DNA from: Rhizobium sp. Q54
Lineage (GTDB): Bacteria; Pseudomonadota; Alphaproteobacteria; Rhizobiales; Beijerinckiaceae
NCBI GenBank assembly: GCA_945903655.1
Contig: CAMDOY010000229.1
Coordinates: 1-6,319 of the forward strand
Length of the DNA stretch: 6,319 bases
Reading direction: 5' to 3'
Notes under the pieces: generated by a model
Told to the model about the DNA's origin: nothing
The model's input: the letters and a program-made list of their open reading frames with translations, nothing else
Databases searched by the model: none
Program-made: the position numbers and the translations under genes
In this document: in pieces, positions 1 to 6,319 of the stretch
Numbering within the stretch: the first letter of the stretch is position 1
Layout of the letters: every line of letters starts with the position of its first letter

Positions 1-584
1 CGCCTGACGGGCTGCGCCACCGGTCCAGCCTGGTCTGGCTGATGACACCAGATGAAGCCGAGCGTCGCATGGCGCTGGCCGATGGTGAACTGGCGGTCGA
101 GATCGAAGAACAGGTTCATGGGCTTCAGGGCCGCATGGGTCTGGTGGGACCGCGCGGCGCCTTTCCCATGTCTGGCCTCACCTGCGACAAACTGGTGGAC
201 GAGCGCATCGCGCTGGTGGCGGACGCCGGTCATTTCTTCCCGCCCATCGGCGCGCAGGGCCTGAATCTGGGCCTGCGCGATGTGGCGCAACTGGTTGAAT
301 CCCTTGAAAAGCATGGTCGCCATGATGCGGGCGACCCCAAGGCCCTGGCCCATTACGACAAGCGCCGACGCGGCGACGTCGCTACCCGGACGCTGAGCGT
401 CGATCTGATGAACCGCTCGCTGTTGATCCACGCCCTGCCCGTGGACTTCATGCGCTCGGCGGGTCTCGCCGCCATGGCCTTCATTGGCCCCCTGCGGCGG
501 GCGCTCATGCGCGAAGGCGTCGCGCCGCCCGGTCGCATCCCGAACCTCATGCGCGAACCGGCCCGGGTCGCGCCCCAGGCTTGA
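1..584 (+). CDS. UbiH/UbiF-family FAD-dependent monooxygenase, C-terminal part (5' end outside window)
   Basis: This is the C-terminal part of a flavoprotein hydroxylase of the UbiH/UbiF/UbiL family, which hydroxylates the aromatic ring of ubiquinone precursors using FAD, NAD(P)H and O2, usually at the inner membrane. The reading frame is open from base 3 and runs to a TGA at 582-584, about 193 residues. The ATG at 42 is internal, because the codons before it (reading HRSSLVWLM) continue the family sequence. The diagnostic segment is VADAGHFFPPIGAQG followed by LNLGLRD (around bases 216-281). It corresponds to the second FAD-binding motif, GDAAH...P...GQGxNxGxxD. The PPIGAQG variant is, from memory, typical of alphaproteobacterial members. 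The tail (YDKRRRGDVATR and a hydrophobic stretch) also fits UbiH. The N-terminal GxGxxG dinucleotide fold must lie upstream. Which ring position is hydroxylated cannot be told from this part. It lies 49 bp before the acyltransferase gene on the same strand. Confidence 0.85.
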   Translation, partial: PDGLRHRSSLVWLMTPDEAERRMALADGELAVEIEEQVHGLQGRMGLVGPRGAFPMSGLTCDKLVDERIALVADAGHFFPPIGAQGLNLGLRDVAQLVESLEKHGRHDAGDPKALAHYDKRRRGDVATRTLSVDLMNRSLLIHALPVDFMRSAGLAAMAFIGPLRRALMREGVAPPGRIPNLMREPARVAPQA

Positions 585-633
585 CCCAGCCGCAAAGGCT
601 GCTAGCAAGCAGCGTCTGCGGCGCCAGCCGCGC

Positions 634-1506
634 ATGGACGCGCGGATGCTCGGAACAAATCTCAAATACCGGTTGGAATATGGCGTCGTGCGGGCCCTGG
701 CCTGGCTCGTCGCCAGACTGCCGCTGGAAACAGCGTCCAACCTGTCCGGCAGGATCTGGCGCAAGATAGCCCCCAGGCTCAAGCGGCACCAACGGGCGCT
801 CACCCATCTGGCGGCGGCCTTCCCTGACATGAGCGCGGCGGAGCGCGAGCAACTGGCCCTCGACATGTGGGAGGTGCTGGGCCGAACCTTCGCGGAGTCC
901 TTCTACCTCCCGGAGATCTTCGCCAGCGACCGCATTGACGTGTCGGGCCTTGAGATCCTGCGCGACTATCCGGGGCAAGGGGTGATCATCTGCGCCTCCC
1001 ATCAGGGCAATTGGGAAGTGGCCAGCATGGGGCTGATGCGGGTCGGCAGGGAGCCTTCCGGTCTTTATCAACGGGTCAAGAACCCGCTGGTCGACGCCTA
1101 TTTGCAGGGCATACGCGCCCCCTATTATCCCGCCGGTCTCTTCGCCAAGGACCCAGCGACGCCCCTGAAACTGATGCGGATTCTCAAGCGCGGCGGCTGC
1201 CTCGCCATGTTGGCGGACCTGCGCGAACACTCGGGCGTCAAGGTCCCCTTCTTCGGCCAGGAGGCGCCATCAACCCCCTTCCCCGCCCTGATGGCCCGCA
1301 ATCTCGGCCTGCCGCTCTTCGCGGGCCGGATCGTGCGTGAACCGGGGGTGCGCTTCCGCCTCAGCGTGGAGAAAATCGAATGTCCCGTCACCGACGACAA
1401 GGACGCCGACATCCTCGCCGCCACCGCCAATCTCCAGGCGGCCTTCGAACGGTCGATCCGCGAAAAGCCGGAACAATGGATGTGGGCGCATCAACGGTGG
1501 GGGTGA
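634..1506 (+). CDS. Lipid A biosynthesis acyltransferase (LpxL/HtrB family)
   Basis: This encodes a predicted lysophospholipid/lipid A acyltransferase of 290 residues, close to the usual 290-310. Family members transfer an acyl chain from acyl-ACP to a lipid A precursor on the cytoplasmic face of the inner membrane. Seen in the protein: a hydrophobic N-terminal segment (around residues 18-35, VVRALAWLVARLPL), the catalytic HX4E motif as SHQGNWE (His123, Glu128), a third family block around ADLREHSGVKVPFFG followed by TPFPALMAR (residues about 194-221), and the C-terminal signature QWMWAHQRW. The frame is open back to 484, but that extension overlaps the preceding gene and has no family character. 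ATG 634 is therefore chosen; ATG 646 is possible, and neither has a good Shine-Dalgarno. Flanking gaps of 49 and 51 bp suggest co-transcription with both neighbours. The family is clear. Whether it adds laurate, myristate or a very long chain, or acts on another lipid, is not visible. Confidence 0.88.
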   Translation: MDARMLGTNLKYRLEYGVVRALAWLVARLPLETASNLSGRIWRKIAPRLKRHQRALTHLAAAFPDMSAAEREQLALDMWEVLGRTFAESFYLPEIFASDRIDVSGLEILRDYPGQGVIICASHQGNWEVASMGLMRVGREPSGLYQRVKNPLVDAYLQGIRAPYYPAGLFAKDPATPLKLMRILKRGGCLAMLADLREHSGVKVPFFGQEAPSTPFPALMARNLGLPLFAGRIVREPGVRFRLSVEKIECPVTDDKDADILAATANLQAAFERSIREKPEQWMWAHQRWG

Positions 1507-1547
1507 TGCTGGCCGAGCCTGCGTGGTATCATGGACGTGAACAACAC

Positions 1548-1560
1548 AGGACATACCGTG
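1548..1560 (+). promoter_or_regulatory. Ribosome binding site deciding the xthA GTG start
   Basis: AGGA begins at 1548 and is followed, with ordinary spacing, by GTG at 1558-1560. The competing in-frame ATG at 1531 is preceded by GCCTGCGTGGTATC, which has no purine-rich Shine-Dalgarno. This is direct sequence evidence for the GTG start, but weak, because high-GC alphaproteobacterial genes often lack strong sites. Confidence 0.45.
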
Positions 1561-2334
1561 CGCATCGCCACCTGGAACGTCAATTCAGTCCGCCAACGGA
1601 CAGAGCATCTGCTGCAATATCTGAAGGAGGCGGAGCCCGACGTGCTCTGCCTTCAGGAACTCAAATGTACCGACGACGCCTTCCCGCGTCTTGAGGTGGA
1701 GTCCGCTGGCTACAATGTCGCCACCCACGGGCAGAAGACCTACAACGGCGTCGCCATTCTCTCCAAGCGCCCCCTTGAGGTGACGCGGGGCCTGCCCGGC
1801 GACGACGCCGATGAGCACGCGCGCTATATCGAGGCGCTCGTGCCATATGGCGCGGGGGTGGTGCGGGTCGCCTCCATCTACCTGCCCAATGGCAACCCGC
1901 CCCAGACGGAGAAATATACCTACAAGCTCGCCTGGATGGATCGGCTGATTGCGCATGCCCGGGGCTTGTTGAAGCTGGAAGAGCCGCTGGTGCTGGCGGG
2001 CGATTACAATGTGATCCCCCATGCGCGCGACGTGCATGACCCCCAGGCCTGGGCGGGCGACGCCCTGTTCCTGCCGCAGACCCGCGAACGCTTTCAGGAA
2101 CTCCTCAACCTCGGCCTCACCGACGCGCTGCGCGCCTGCACGGATCAAGGGGGGCTCTATACCTTCTGGGATTATCAGGCGGGCGCCTGGCCGCGAAACA
2201 ACGGCATTCGCATCGACCACCTGCTGCTCTCGCCCCAGGCGGCGGATCGCCTCACGGGCTTCGCCATCGACAAGCATATGCGCGCGCTGGAGAAGCCCTC
2301 GGACCATGTGCCGATCCGCATCGACCTGAGCTGA
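1558..2334 (+). CDS. xthA: Exodeoxyribonuclease III (AP endonuclease)
   Basis: This is a cytoplasmic, Mg2+-dependent exonuclease III. It cleaves 5' to abasic sites and removes 3' blocking groups in base-excision repair, and it degrades duplex DNA 3' to 5'. From GTG 1558 it has 258 residues, near the family's 260-268. All expected motifs are in order: ATWNVNS with Asn7, LQELK with the metal-binding Glu34, GVAILSK, SIYLPNG, GDYNV with Asp149 and Asn151, RIDHLLLS with Asp220, and SDHVPI with Asp249-His250. The start is chosen because MRIATWNVNS is the normal family beginning, Glu34 then takes its usual number, and AGG at 1548-1550 lies 7 bases before the GTG. An in-frame ATG at 1531 would add nine residues (MDVNNTGHT) but has no visible ribosome binding site. 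It begins 51 bp after the acyltransferase stop. No key residue is missing. Confidence 0.95.
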   Translation: MRIATWNVNSVRQRTEHLLQYLKEAEPDVLCLQELKCTDDAFPRLEVESAGYNVATHGQKTYNGVAILSKRPLEVTRGLPGDDADEHARYIEALVPYGAGVVRVASIYLPNGNPPQTEKYTYKLAWMDRLIAHARGLLKLEEPLVLAGDYNVIPHARDVHDPQAWAGDALFLPQTRERFQELLNLGLTDALRACTDQGGLYTFWDYQAGAWPRNNGIRIDHLLLSPQAADRLTGFAIDKHMRALEKPSDHVPIRIDLS

Positions 2335-2534
2335 GGGGCGGCGTCCTGTCCCAAAACGGGATCAGAGATTAACGCGAGAGAGTTGATATGGATTGGGCCG
2401 CGCCCAGCGCGGACCTGACCGATCCATAGGTAGGCGGTCCGACCCTATTCAGCCCCTATATCTCGTGAGAACAAAGGCTCAACTGTGGATAGCCGCCGAT
2501 TCGTCCACGGCTTGTTCGCGCCTCGTGCCGAACC
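2335..2534. other. Convergent intergenic gap between xthA and the exoR-like gene
   Basis: This 200-bp region lies between the 3' ends of two converging genes, so it should hold terminators rather than promoters. I see a compact GC hairpin at 2398-2412. A second, weaker stem pairs 2483-2489 with 2504-2510 (seven pairs including one G-U, 14-nt loop) and is followed on the plus strand by CTTGTT. No T-tract of the classical intrinsic type is present on either strand. A 13-codon frame from ATG 2388 (MDWAAPSADLTDP) is probably chance. The plus-strand frame 2393-2644 runs into the exoR-like gene antisense and is not supported as a gene. Confidence 0.6.
2398..2412. terminator. Candidate GC hairpin between convergent genes
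   Basis: CCGCGC at 2398-2403 and GCGCGG at 2407-2412 form a perfect 6-bp GC stem around the 3-nt loop CCA, 63 bases after the xthA stop. The stem reads the same on both strands, so it could serve either transcript. The lack of a T-run makes it a weak intrinsic terminator at best. It may be an RNA 3'-end stabilising hairpin or simply a GC-rich chance dyad. Confidence 0.3.
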
Positions 2535-3374
2535 TTAACGGCGCGCTTCCTGACGGCCCTTCACGAACTGCTCAAGATAGGTCAGGGCCGCCTGCCGATC
2601 CGGGTCAGAGGCCGTGGTCATGGCGCCGTCATAGAGGTCGATGATCCATTTGTGTTTGGCCGGATCTCCAGCGCCATCGCGCGCCATGGTCAGATACATC
2701 AGGCCCAAGGCGCGCTGGCGCGGAACGCCCTCAATCCCGTTGAAATAAAGACGGCCCAGCACGGCTTGCGATTCAATGTGCTGCTTGTCGGCGGCCAGGC
2801 GCAGCCAGCGGGCGCCGCGCCGCACGTCCTTCGTGATTCCCGAACCCTCCAGATACATGAGGCCGAGATTGTATTGGGCGTGCATATCCCCGAATTCGGT
2901 CGCGGCGTAGCTGAACATCTCGAAGGCGCGCGCGGTGTTGCGTTCAATGCCCTTGGTTGGCTTGCCCGTCAGGGAATAGGCGCCCACGGCGACAAAGGCG
3001 CTGGCGACGACGCCGCGCTCGCGGGGATTGGGATTGGCCTCGTCATAGGCTTCGATGATCTGCAGGAAATATTGGTAGGCCTTGGCCTCGTCGCGCGGCA
3101 CGCCATCGCCCTCGGCATACATGCTGCCCAGCTTCCACCGGGCGAGCGCTTCGCCCCCCTGAGCGGCGTAGCGCAGGGCGTCCAGGGAGGAAGTGGTGTC
3201 GCCAGACCGATAGCCCTCGATGTACTTGGTCATGGCGTGCCGGGGATCCCGGAAGATCGCGAGCGGTTCTTTTTCAGAGGGAGGCGCCTTGGCGTCGTCG
3301 AGCGCCATGGCGCCCTGGCATGTCATCATGGCCCCAATGCAGAGGGCGAGGGTGAGGGCATGGCGCTTAAACAT
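2535..3374 (-). CDS. exoR: Secreted Sel1-repeat protein, ExoR-like regulator
   Basis: This encodes a 279-residue protein with a Sec signal peptide: MFKR, then a hydrophobic core over residues 6-18, with likely signal peptidase I cleavage after AMA at residue 24. The mature protein has no cysteine and carries Sel1/TPR-like helical repeats at about 64-99 (RYAAQGGEALARWKLGSMY, AEGDGV), 147-184 (SYAATEF, AQYNLGLMYLEGSG) and 185-217 (LRLAADK, AVLGRLYFNG), with degenerate copies between and after. Length, signal peptide and the first repeat resemble ExoR of Sinorhizobium meliloti as I remember it (RYAAEKG, ANMYAYGDGV). ExoR is the periplasmic inhibitor of the ExoS sensor in the ExoS/ChvI system, which controls exopolysaccharide and motility. 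The ExoR assignment is inference; a generic Sel1 protein is the alternative. The start ATG has no strong Shine-Dalgarno. The gene lies downstream of valS in the same direction but 345 bp away, so it probably has its own promoter. Confidence 0.8.
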   Translation of the reverse strand: MFKRHALTLALCIGAMMTCQGAMALDDAKAPPSEKEPLAIFRDPRHAMTKYIEGYRSGDTTSSLDALRYAAQGGEALARWKLGSMYAEGDGVPRDEAKAYQYFLQIIEAYDEANPNPRERGVVASAFVAVGAYSLTGKPTKGIERNTARAFEMFSYAATEFGDMHAQYNLGLMYLEGSGITKDVRRGARWLRLAADKQHIESQAVLGRLYFNGIEGVPRQRALGLMYLTMARDGAGDPAKHKWIIDLYDGAMTTASDPDRQAALTYLEQFVKGRQEARR

Positions 3375-3498
3375 GGGCCGCCATGCCTACCGCAAGGCTG
3401 GACACTATGCCCGCCGCTTTCGAGCGGGTCGGCGAAACATGACGCCAATTCCTGATCATCGCCCCAAAACCTTGCCGATCACCCTGCCCAGCCAACCC

Positions 3499-3513
3499 TG
3501 TTTCAGCGAAACA
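3499..3513. repeat. Perfect 15-bp inverted repeat, possible operator
   Basis: TGTTTC and GAAACA flank the centre AGC, giving a perfect 6+3+6 dyad, 125 bases upstream of the exoR-like start. It is not followed by a T-tract in either direction, so it looks more like a dimeric protein-binding site or a small leader hairpin than a terminator. No regulator can be named from it. Confidence 0.4.
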
Positions 3514-3600
3514 AAGCCAGATGCAGACGCCTTCTTCTCAGACGCGAAGTAGCGCGAGGTTTATGGCTGAATCTGGGCACGGCATAGCTTTGAAATGGGC

Positions 3601-3647
3601 ATTGTGATGAACAATATTAATTGTTGCGTCAAAGCCACAATGGTCAA
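3601..3647 (-). promoter_or_regulatory. AT-rich putative promoter/operator region of the exoR-like gene
   Basis: ATTGT (3601), ACAAT (3611), ATTGT (3620) and ACAAT (3637) alternate as inverted half-sites. The central pair forms the dyad AACAAT-ATTA-ATTGTT at 3610-3625. On the minus strand TTGACC (3647-3642) and TTGACG (3632-3627) resemble -35 elements, but the hexamers at 16-18 bp spacing match TATAAT poorly (best CATCAC for the second). The tract is AT-rich against a very GC-rich background, which fits a regulated promoter. The exact transcription start cannot be assigned. Confidence 0.35.
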
Positions 3648-3680
3648 GCCCGCGCCATTTGCTCTGGTTGAGCCCAAGGC

Positions 3681-3711
3681 GCGCGCGGACGGTTGTTTCG
3701 CCCCCGCGCGC
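3681..3711 (-). terminator. Candidate valS terminator hairpin
   Basis: GCGCGCGG at 3681-3688 and CCGCGCGC at 3704-3711 form a perfect 8-bp all-GC stem with a 15-nt loop, starting nine bases after the valS stop codon. The position is right for a 3'-end hairpin of valS. The minus-strand sequence after it (GCCTTGGGC) has no U-tract, so it may act with Rho or only as an RNA-stabilising structure. Confidence 0.45.
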
Positions 3712-3719
3712 TCCAGACG

Positions 3720-6319
3720 TCAGGCGCTGAGGCGATCCAACGCCGCCCGCATTTTCTCAACCCGCGCCAGCGCCTCTTGCTTGCGCTCGCGGTTTTCCTC
3801 CACGACCTCCTCAGGCGCGCGGCGCACGAAATCCGCGTTGTTGAGTTTGGCGTCGACCTTCTTCACCTCGCCCTCTTCCTTGGCGATCTCCTTGGTGAGG
3901 CGCGCCTTCTCGGCGCCGATGTCGATCACGCCTTCCAGTGGCAGGGCCGCGACGACGCCGCGCACGATCATCTGGGCGGAGCTGCGTGGCGCGACCGGCG
4001 CGAAACTGATGTCCGAGAGACGGGCGAGACGCTTGATGGTCTCGTCCCAGACGCGGGCGCGGGCCTCGACGGCGGCGGGCGCCTCGACCAGCACCAGCGG
4101 AATCTGGGCGGCGGCGGGCACATTCATCTCGTTGCGAACGGAACGCACCTCGGAAACAAGATCGACGATCCAGCCGATCTCGGCCTCGGCGTCCGCATCC
4201 TCAAGACCCGCAAGATCAGGCCAGGAGGCCAGCGCCAGCAGGCTCTGGCGCGGCTCGCCCTCGGCGCCCTTGATGGCCCAGAGCTCCTCCGTGAGGAAGG
4301 GCATGAAGGGGTGCAGCAGCTTGGTGATCTCATCGATGACGAAGGCGGTGGTGGCCCGCGCTTCGTCCTTGGCGGGGGAGTCGGCGCCCTGCAGCACGGG
4401 CTTGGCGAGCTCCAGATACCAATCGCAAAAGATGTTCCAGACGAAGCGATAGGCGATATTGGCGGAATCGTTGAACCGATAGGCCTCGATGGCGGCGGTT
4501 ACATCCGTCACCGCCCGCGCGGTCTCACCTATAATCCAGCGGTTGAGGGTCTGCTCGACGCCCCGGGGATCGAAGCCGACCGTCCGCACGCAGCCGTTCA
4601 TCTCCGCGAAGCGCGCGGCGTTCCAGAGCTTGGTCGCGAAATTGCGATAGCCCTCGACCCGGCTCGTCGCCAGCTTGATGTCGCGCCCCTGGGCGGCCAT
4701 GGCGGCCAGGGTGAAGCGCAGGGCGTCCGCGCCATACTGGTCGATGAGGTTCAGGGGGTCGATGACATTGCCCTTGGACTTCGACATCTTCGCACCCTTC
4801 TCGTCACGGACGAGGGCATGGATATAGACGTCCTTGAAGGGAACCTCCTTCATGAAGTGCAGGCCCATCATCATCATGCGGGCGACCCAGAAGAAGATGA
4901 TGTCGAAACCCGTCACCAGCACGCTGGTGGGATAGAAGCGCTTCACCTCGGCGGTCTCGTCGGGCCACCCGAGGGTCGAGAAGGGCCAGAGCGCGGAGGA
5001 GAACCAAGTGTCGAGCACGTCCTCGTCGCGGGTCAGCAGAGCGGCTGACAGCTCGGGATCATCGGCGATCCGCCCCGCTTCCACATCGTCATAGATTTCG
5101 CGCGTGACGGCGTCAGCCAAGGCCAGCGCGATGGCCTCCTCCTCGGTCTCGGCCACGTAGACTCCGCCCCAGGCGGAATACCAGGCGGGGATCTGATGGC
5201 CCCACCAGAGCTGGCGGGAGATGCACCAGGGCTGGATGTTCTCCAGCCATTCGAAATAGGTCTTCTCCCAGTTCTTAGGGATGAAACTGGTCTCGCCATT
5301 GCGCACGGCGGCCAGCGCGGGACGGGCGAGGGTCTTGGCGTCCACATACCATTGGTCGGTCAGCCAGGGCTCGATGACCACCCCCGAGCGGTCGCCATGG
5401 GGGACCGTGTGGGTATAGGGCTCGATCTTCGGGCACAGGCCCCGCGCCTCCAGCATCTCGACGATGCGCTTGCGGGCGACGAAGCGATCCACGCCATCCA
5501 GCGCCAGCGCCTCTTCAAGGTCCGGGCCTTCGAGGAGATGAGCGAGGAAGGACGGATTCTCCTTCAGCAGAAGCCGCGCCTCCGCATCCAGAATGTTGAT
5601 GGGCTCCACGCCCTTGTCGAGATGGCGACGGCCCACCTCGAAATCGTTGAAATCATGGGCGGGGGTGATCTTCACCGCGCCGGTGCCCTTTTCGGGATCG
5701 GCATAGTCGTCGCCGACGATGGGGATGCGACGCCCCACCAGCGGCAGGATCACATGGCGCCCGATGAGATGGCCGAGCTTCTCGTTTTCCGGATGCACCG
5801 CCACCGCCGTATCGCCCAGCATGGTCTCGGGTCGGGTGGTGGCGACGGTGATGAAGGTGTCAGGGTTTTCCGCATCATAAACAACGCCTTCGAGCGGATA
5901 GTTGAAGTGCCACAGATGGCCCTTCACCTCCACCTGCTGCACCTCCAGATCGGAGATCGCGGTCAGCAGCTTGGGATCCCAGTTGACCAGGCGCTTGTCC
6001 TTGTAGATCAGCCCCTCGCGATGCAGCTGCACAAAGACCTTGAGGACAGCCTTGGACAGGCCCTCGTCCATGGTGAAGCGTTCGCGGCTCCAGTCGCAAG
6101 ACGCTCCGAGGCGCTTCAGCTGGTTGACGATGGTTCCGCCGCTCTCGGCCTTCCAGGCCCAGACGCGCTCGAGGAAGGCCTCGCGGCCCATTTCCCGGCG
6201 GCCGGGCTCCTTGCGCTCCATCAGCTGGCGCTCGACGACCATCTGGGTCGCGATGCCCGCATGATCCGTGCCCGGCTGCCAGAGCACATCCTTGCCGCGC
6301 ATGCGCTCGAACCGGCAAA
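3720..6319 (-). CDS. valS: Valyl-tRNA synthetase (ValS), 5' end outside window
   Basis: This is a class Ia aminoacyl-tRNA synthetase, which charges tRNA-Val with valine in the cytoplasm and edits mischarged threonine. The frame is open to the right edge (CRFERMRGKD precedes and follows the internal ATG at 6302), giving about 865 of an expected 900 or more residues. The N-terminal HIGH motif must lie beyond the window. Seen in order: GTDHAG (6272-6255) of the Rossmann domain, NWDPKL, the CP1 editing domain with TTRPET (5840-5823) and GTGAVKITPAHDFND, SRQLWWGHQIPAWY and DTWFSSALWPFSTLGWP of the catalytic fold, the KMSKS loop (4790-4776), an anticodon-binding helical domain with NIFCDWYLELAKP, and a C-terminal coiled-coil tRNA-binding arm over the last 65 residues (3917-3723) containing NNADFVRRAPEEVV. 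This arm separates ValS from IleS and LeuS. No frameshift or lost motif is seen in the visible part. Confidence 0.98.
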   Translation of the reverse strand, partial: CRFERMRGKDVLWQPGTDHAGIATQMVVERQLMERKEPGRREMGREAFLERVWAWKAESGGTIVNQLKRLGASCDWSRERFTMDEGLSKAVLKVFVQLHREGLIYKDKRLVNWDPKLLTAISDLEVQQVEVKGHLWHFNYPLEGVVYDAENPDTFITVATTRPETMLGDTAVAVHPENEKLGHLIGRHVILPLVGRRIPIVGDDYADPEKGTGAVKITPAHDFNDFEVGRRHLDKGVEPINILDAEARLLLKENPSFLAHLLEGPDLEEALALDGVDRFVARKRIVEMLEARGLCPKIEPYTHTVPHGDRSGVVIEPWLTDQWYVDAKTLARPALAAVRNGETSFIPKNWEKTYFEWLENIQPWCISRQLWWGHQIPAWYSAWGGVYVAETEEEAIALALADAVTREIYDDVEAGRIADDPELSAALLTRDEDVLDTWFSSALWPFSTLGWPDETAEVKRFYPTSVLVTGFDIIFFWVARMMMMGLHFMKEVPFKDVYIHALVRDEKGAKMSKSKGNVIDPLNLIDQYGADALRFTLAAMAAQGRDIKLATSRVEGYRNFATKLWNAARFAEMNGCVRTVGFDPRGVEQTLNRWIIGETARAVTDVTAAIEAYRFNDSANIAYRFVWNIFCDWYLELAKPVLQGADSPAKDEARATTAFVIDEITKLLHPFMPFLTEELWAIKGAEGEPRQSLLALASWPDLAGLEDADAEAEIGWIVDLVSEVRSVRNEMNVPAAAQIPLVLVEAPAAVEARARVWDETIKRLARLSDISFAPVAPRSSAQMIVRGVVAALPLEGVIDIGAEKARLTKEIAKEEGEVKKVDAKLNNADFVRRAPEEVVEENRERKQEALARVEKMRAALDRLSA

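Larger units (their letters stand above)
3375..3719. other. 345-bp gap between valS and the exoR-like gene (exoR leader and promoter region)
   Basis: No convincing protein gene lies here. In the direction of transcription (minus strand), the order is a GC hairpin right after the valS stop (3681-3711), two TTGAC elements 15 bp apart (3647-3643 and 3632-3628), an AT-rich island with ATTGT/ACAAT half-sites (3601-3641), a perfect 15-bp dyad (3499-3513), and a 30-codon frame (3459-3367) that overlaps the exoR-like start. The length and content suggest that the exoR-like gene is transcribed separately from valS with a sizeable leader, possibly under a dedicated regulator. I see no known riboswitch or structured RNA family. 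Confidence 0.6.

Noticed and set aside
547..1230. 227-codon minus-strand open frame
   Set aside because: It is antisense to the acyltransferase, whose frame carries HX4E and the other family blocks.
1585..2307. 240-codon minus-strand open frame
   Set aside because: It is antisense to xthA, whose catalytic motifs are all present.
2393..2644. 83-codon plus-strand open frame in the convergent gap
   Set aside because: Nearly half of it runs antisense into the exoR-like gene, and it has no recognisable domain, ribosome binding site or coding-like composition.
2535..3374. Lipoprotein signal at Cys19 of the exoR-like protein
   Set aside because: The residues before the cysteine (MMT) do not fit a lipobox, and a good signal peptidase I site (AMA before LD) follows.
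2652..3455. 267-codon plus-strand open frame
   Set aside because: It is antisense to the exoR-like gene, whose own frame has a signal peptide and Sel1 repeats.
3601..3630. CtrA-type TTAA-N7-TTAA box in the AT-rich island
   Set aside because: Only one TTAA half is present (3618-3621); the position seven bases on reads GTCA.
3375..3719. Riboswitch or T-box regulating the exoR-like gene or valS
   Set aside because: The gap lies downstream of valS, not upstream, and contains no conserved T-box or riboswitch core that I can recognise.
3595..4452. 285-codon plus-strand open frame
   Set aside because: It is mostly antisense to valS, with Ser/Ala/Arg-rich low-complexity translation and no family motif.
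3693..5048. 451-codon plus-strand open frame
   Set aside because: It lies fully antisense to valS apart from its first bases. The valS frame has every family motif, while this frame has an arginine-, glycine- and histidine-rich composition typical of an antisense shadow in GC-rich DNA.

Overview
The window is a GC-rich, gene-dense stretch of ordinary bacterial chromosome. It most likely comes from an alphaproteobacterium, probably Hyphomicrobiales (Rhizobiales). The reasons are the strong G/C preference at third codon positions, an alphaproteobacterial-type UbiH-family C-terminus (PPIGAQGLNLGLRD), and a secreted Sel1-repeat protein that resembles the rhizobial regulator ExoR. No mobile element, CRISPR array, rRNA or tRNA gene was seen.

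Left part, plus strand (1-2334): three genes read in the same direction with about 50-bp gaps, so they may be co-transcribed. They are the 3' end of a UbiH/UbiF-family FAD monooxygenase (ubiquinone ring hydroxylation), an LpxL/HtrB-family acyltransferase (lipid A acylation at the inner membrane), and a complete exodeoxyribonuclease III (xthA, base-excision repair). Their functions are not obviously linked, so this looks like a housekeeping cluster rather than a dedicated pathway.

Middle (2335-2534): a convergent, gene-free gap of 200 bp with a compact GC hairpin. It separates xthA from the minus-strand genes.

Right part, minus strand (2535-6319): valS, whose 5' end lies beyond the right edge, is followed after a 345-bp gap by an exoR-like gene. 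The gap holds a strong GC hairpin just after the valS stop, an AT-rich island with repeated ATTGT/ACAAT half-sites, and a 15-bp perfect dyad. This suggests that valS terminates here and that exoR has its own regulated promoter. The encoded protein has a signal peptide and Sel1 repeats, as expected of a periplasmic regulator of a sensor kinase such as ExoS.

I found no clear sign of a new biological system. The regulatory architecture upstream of exoR is the part that known features explain least.
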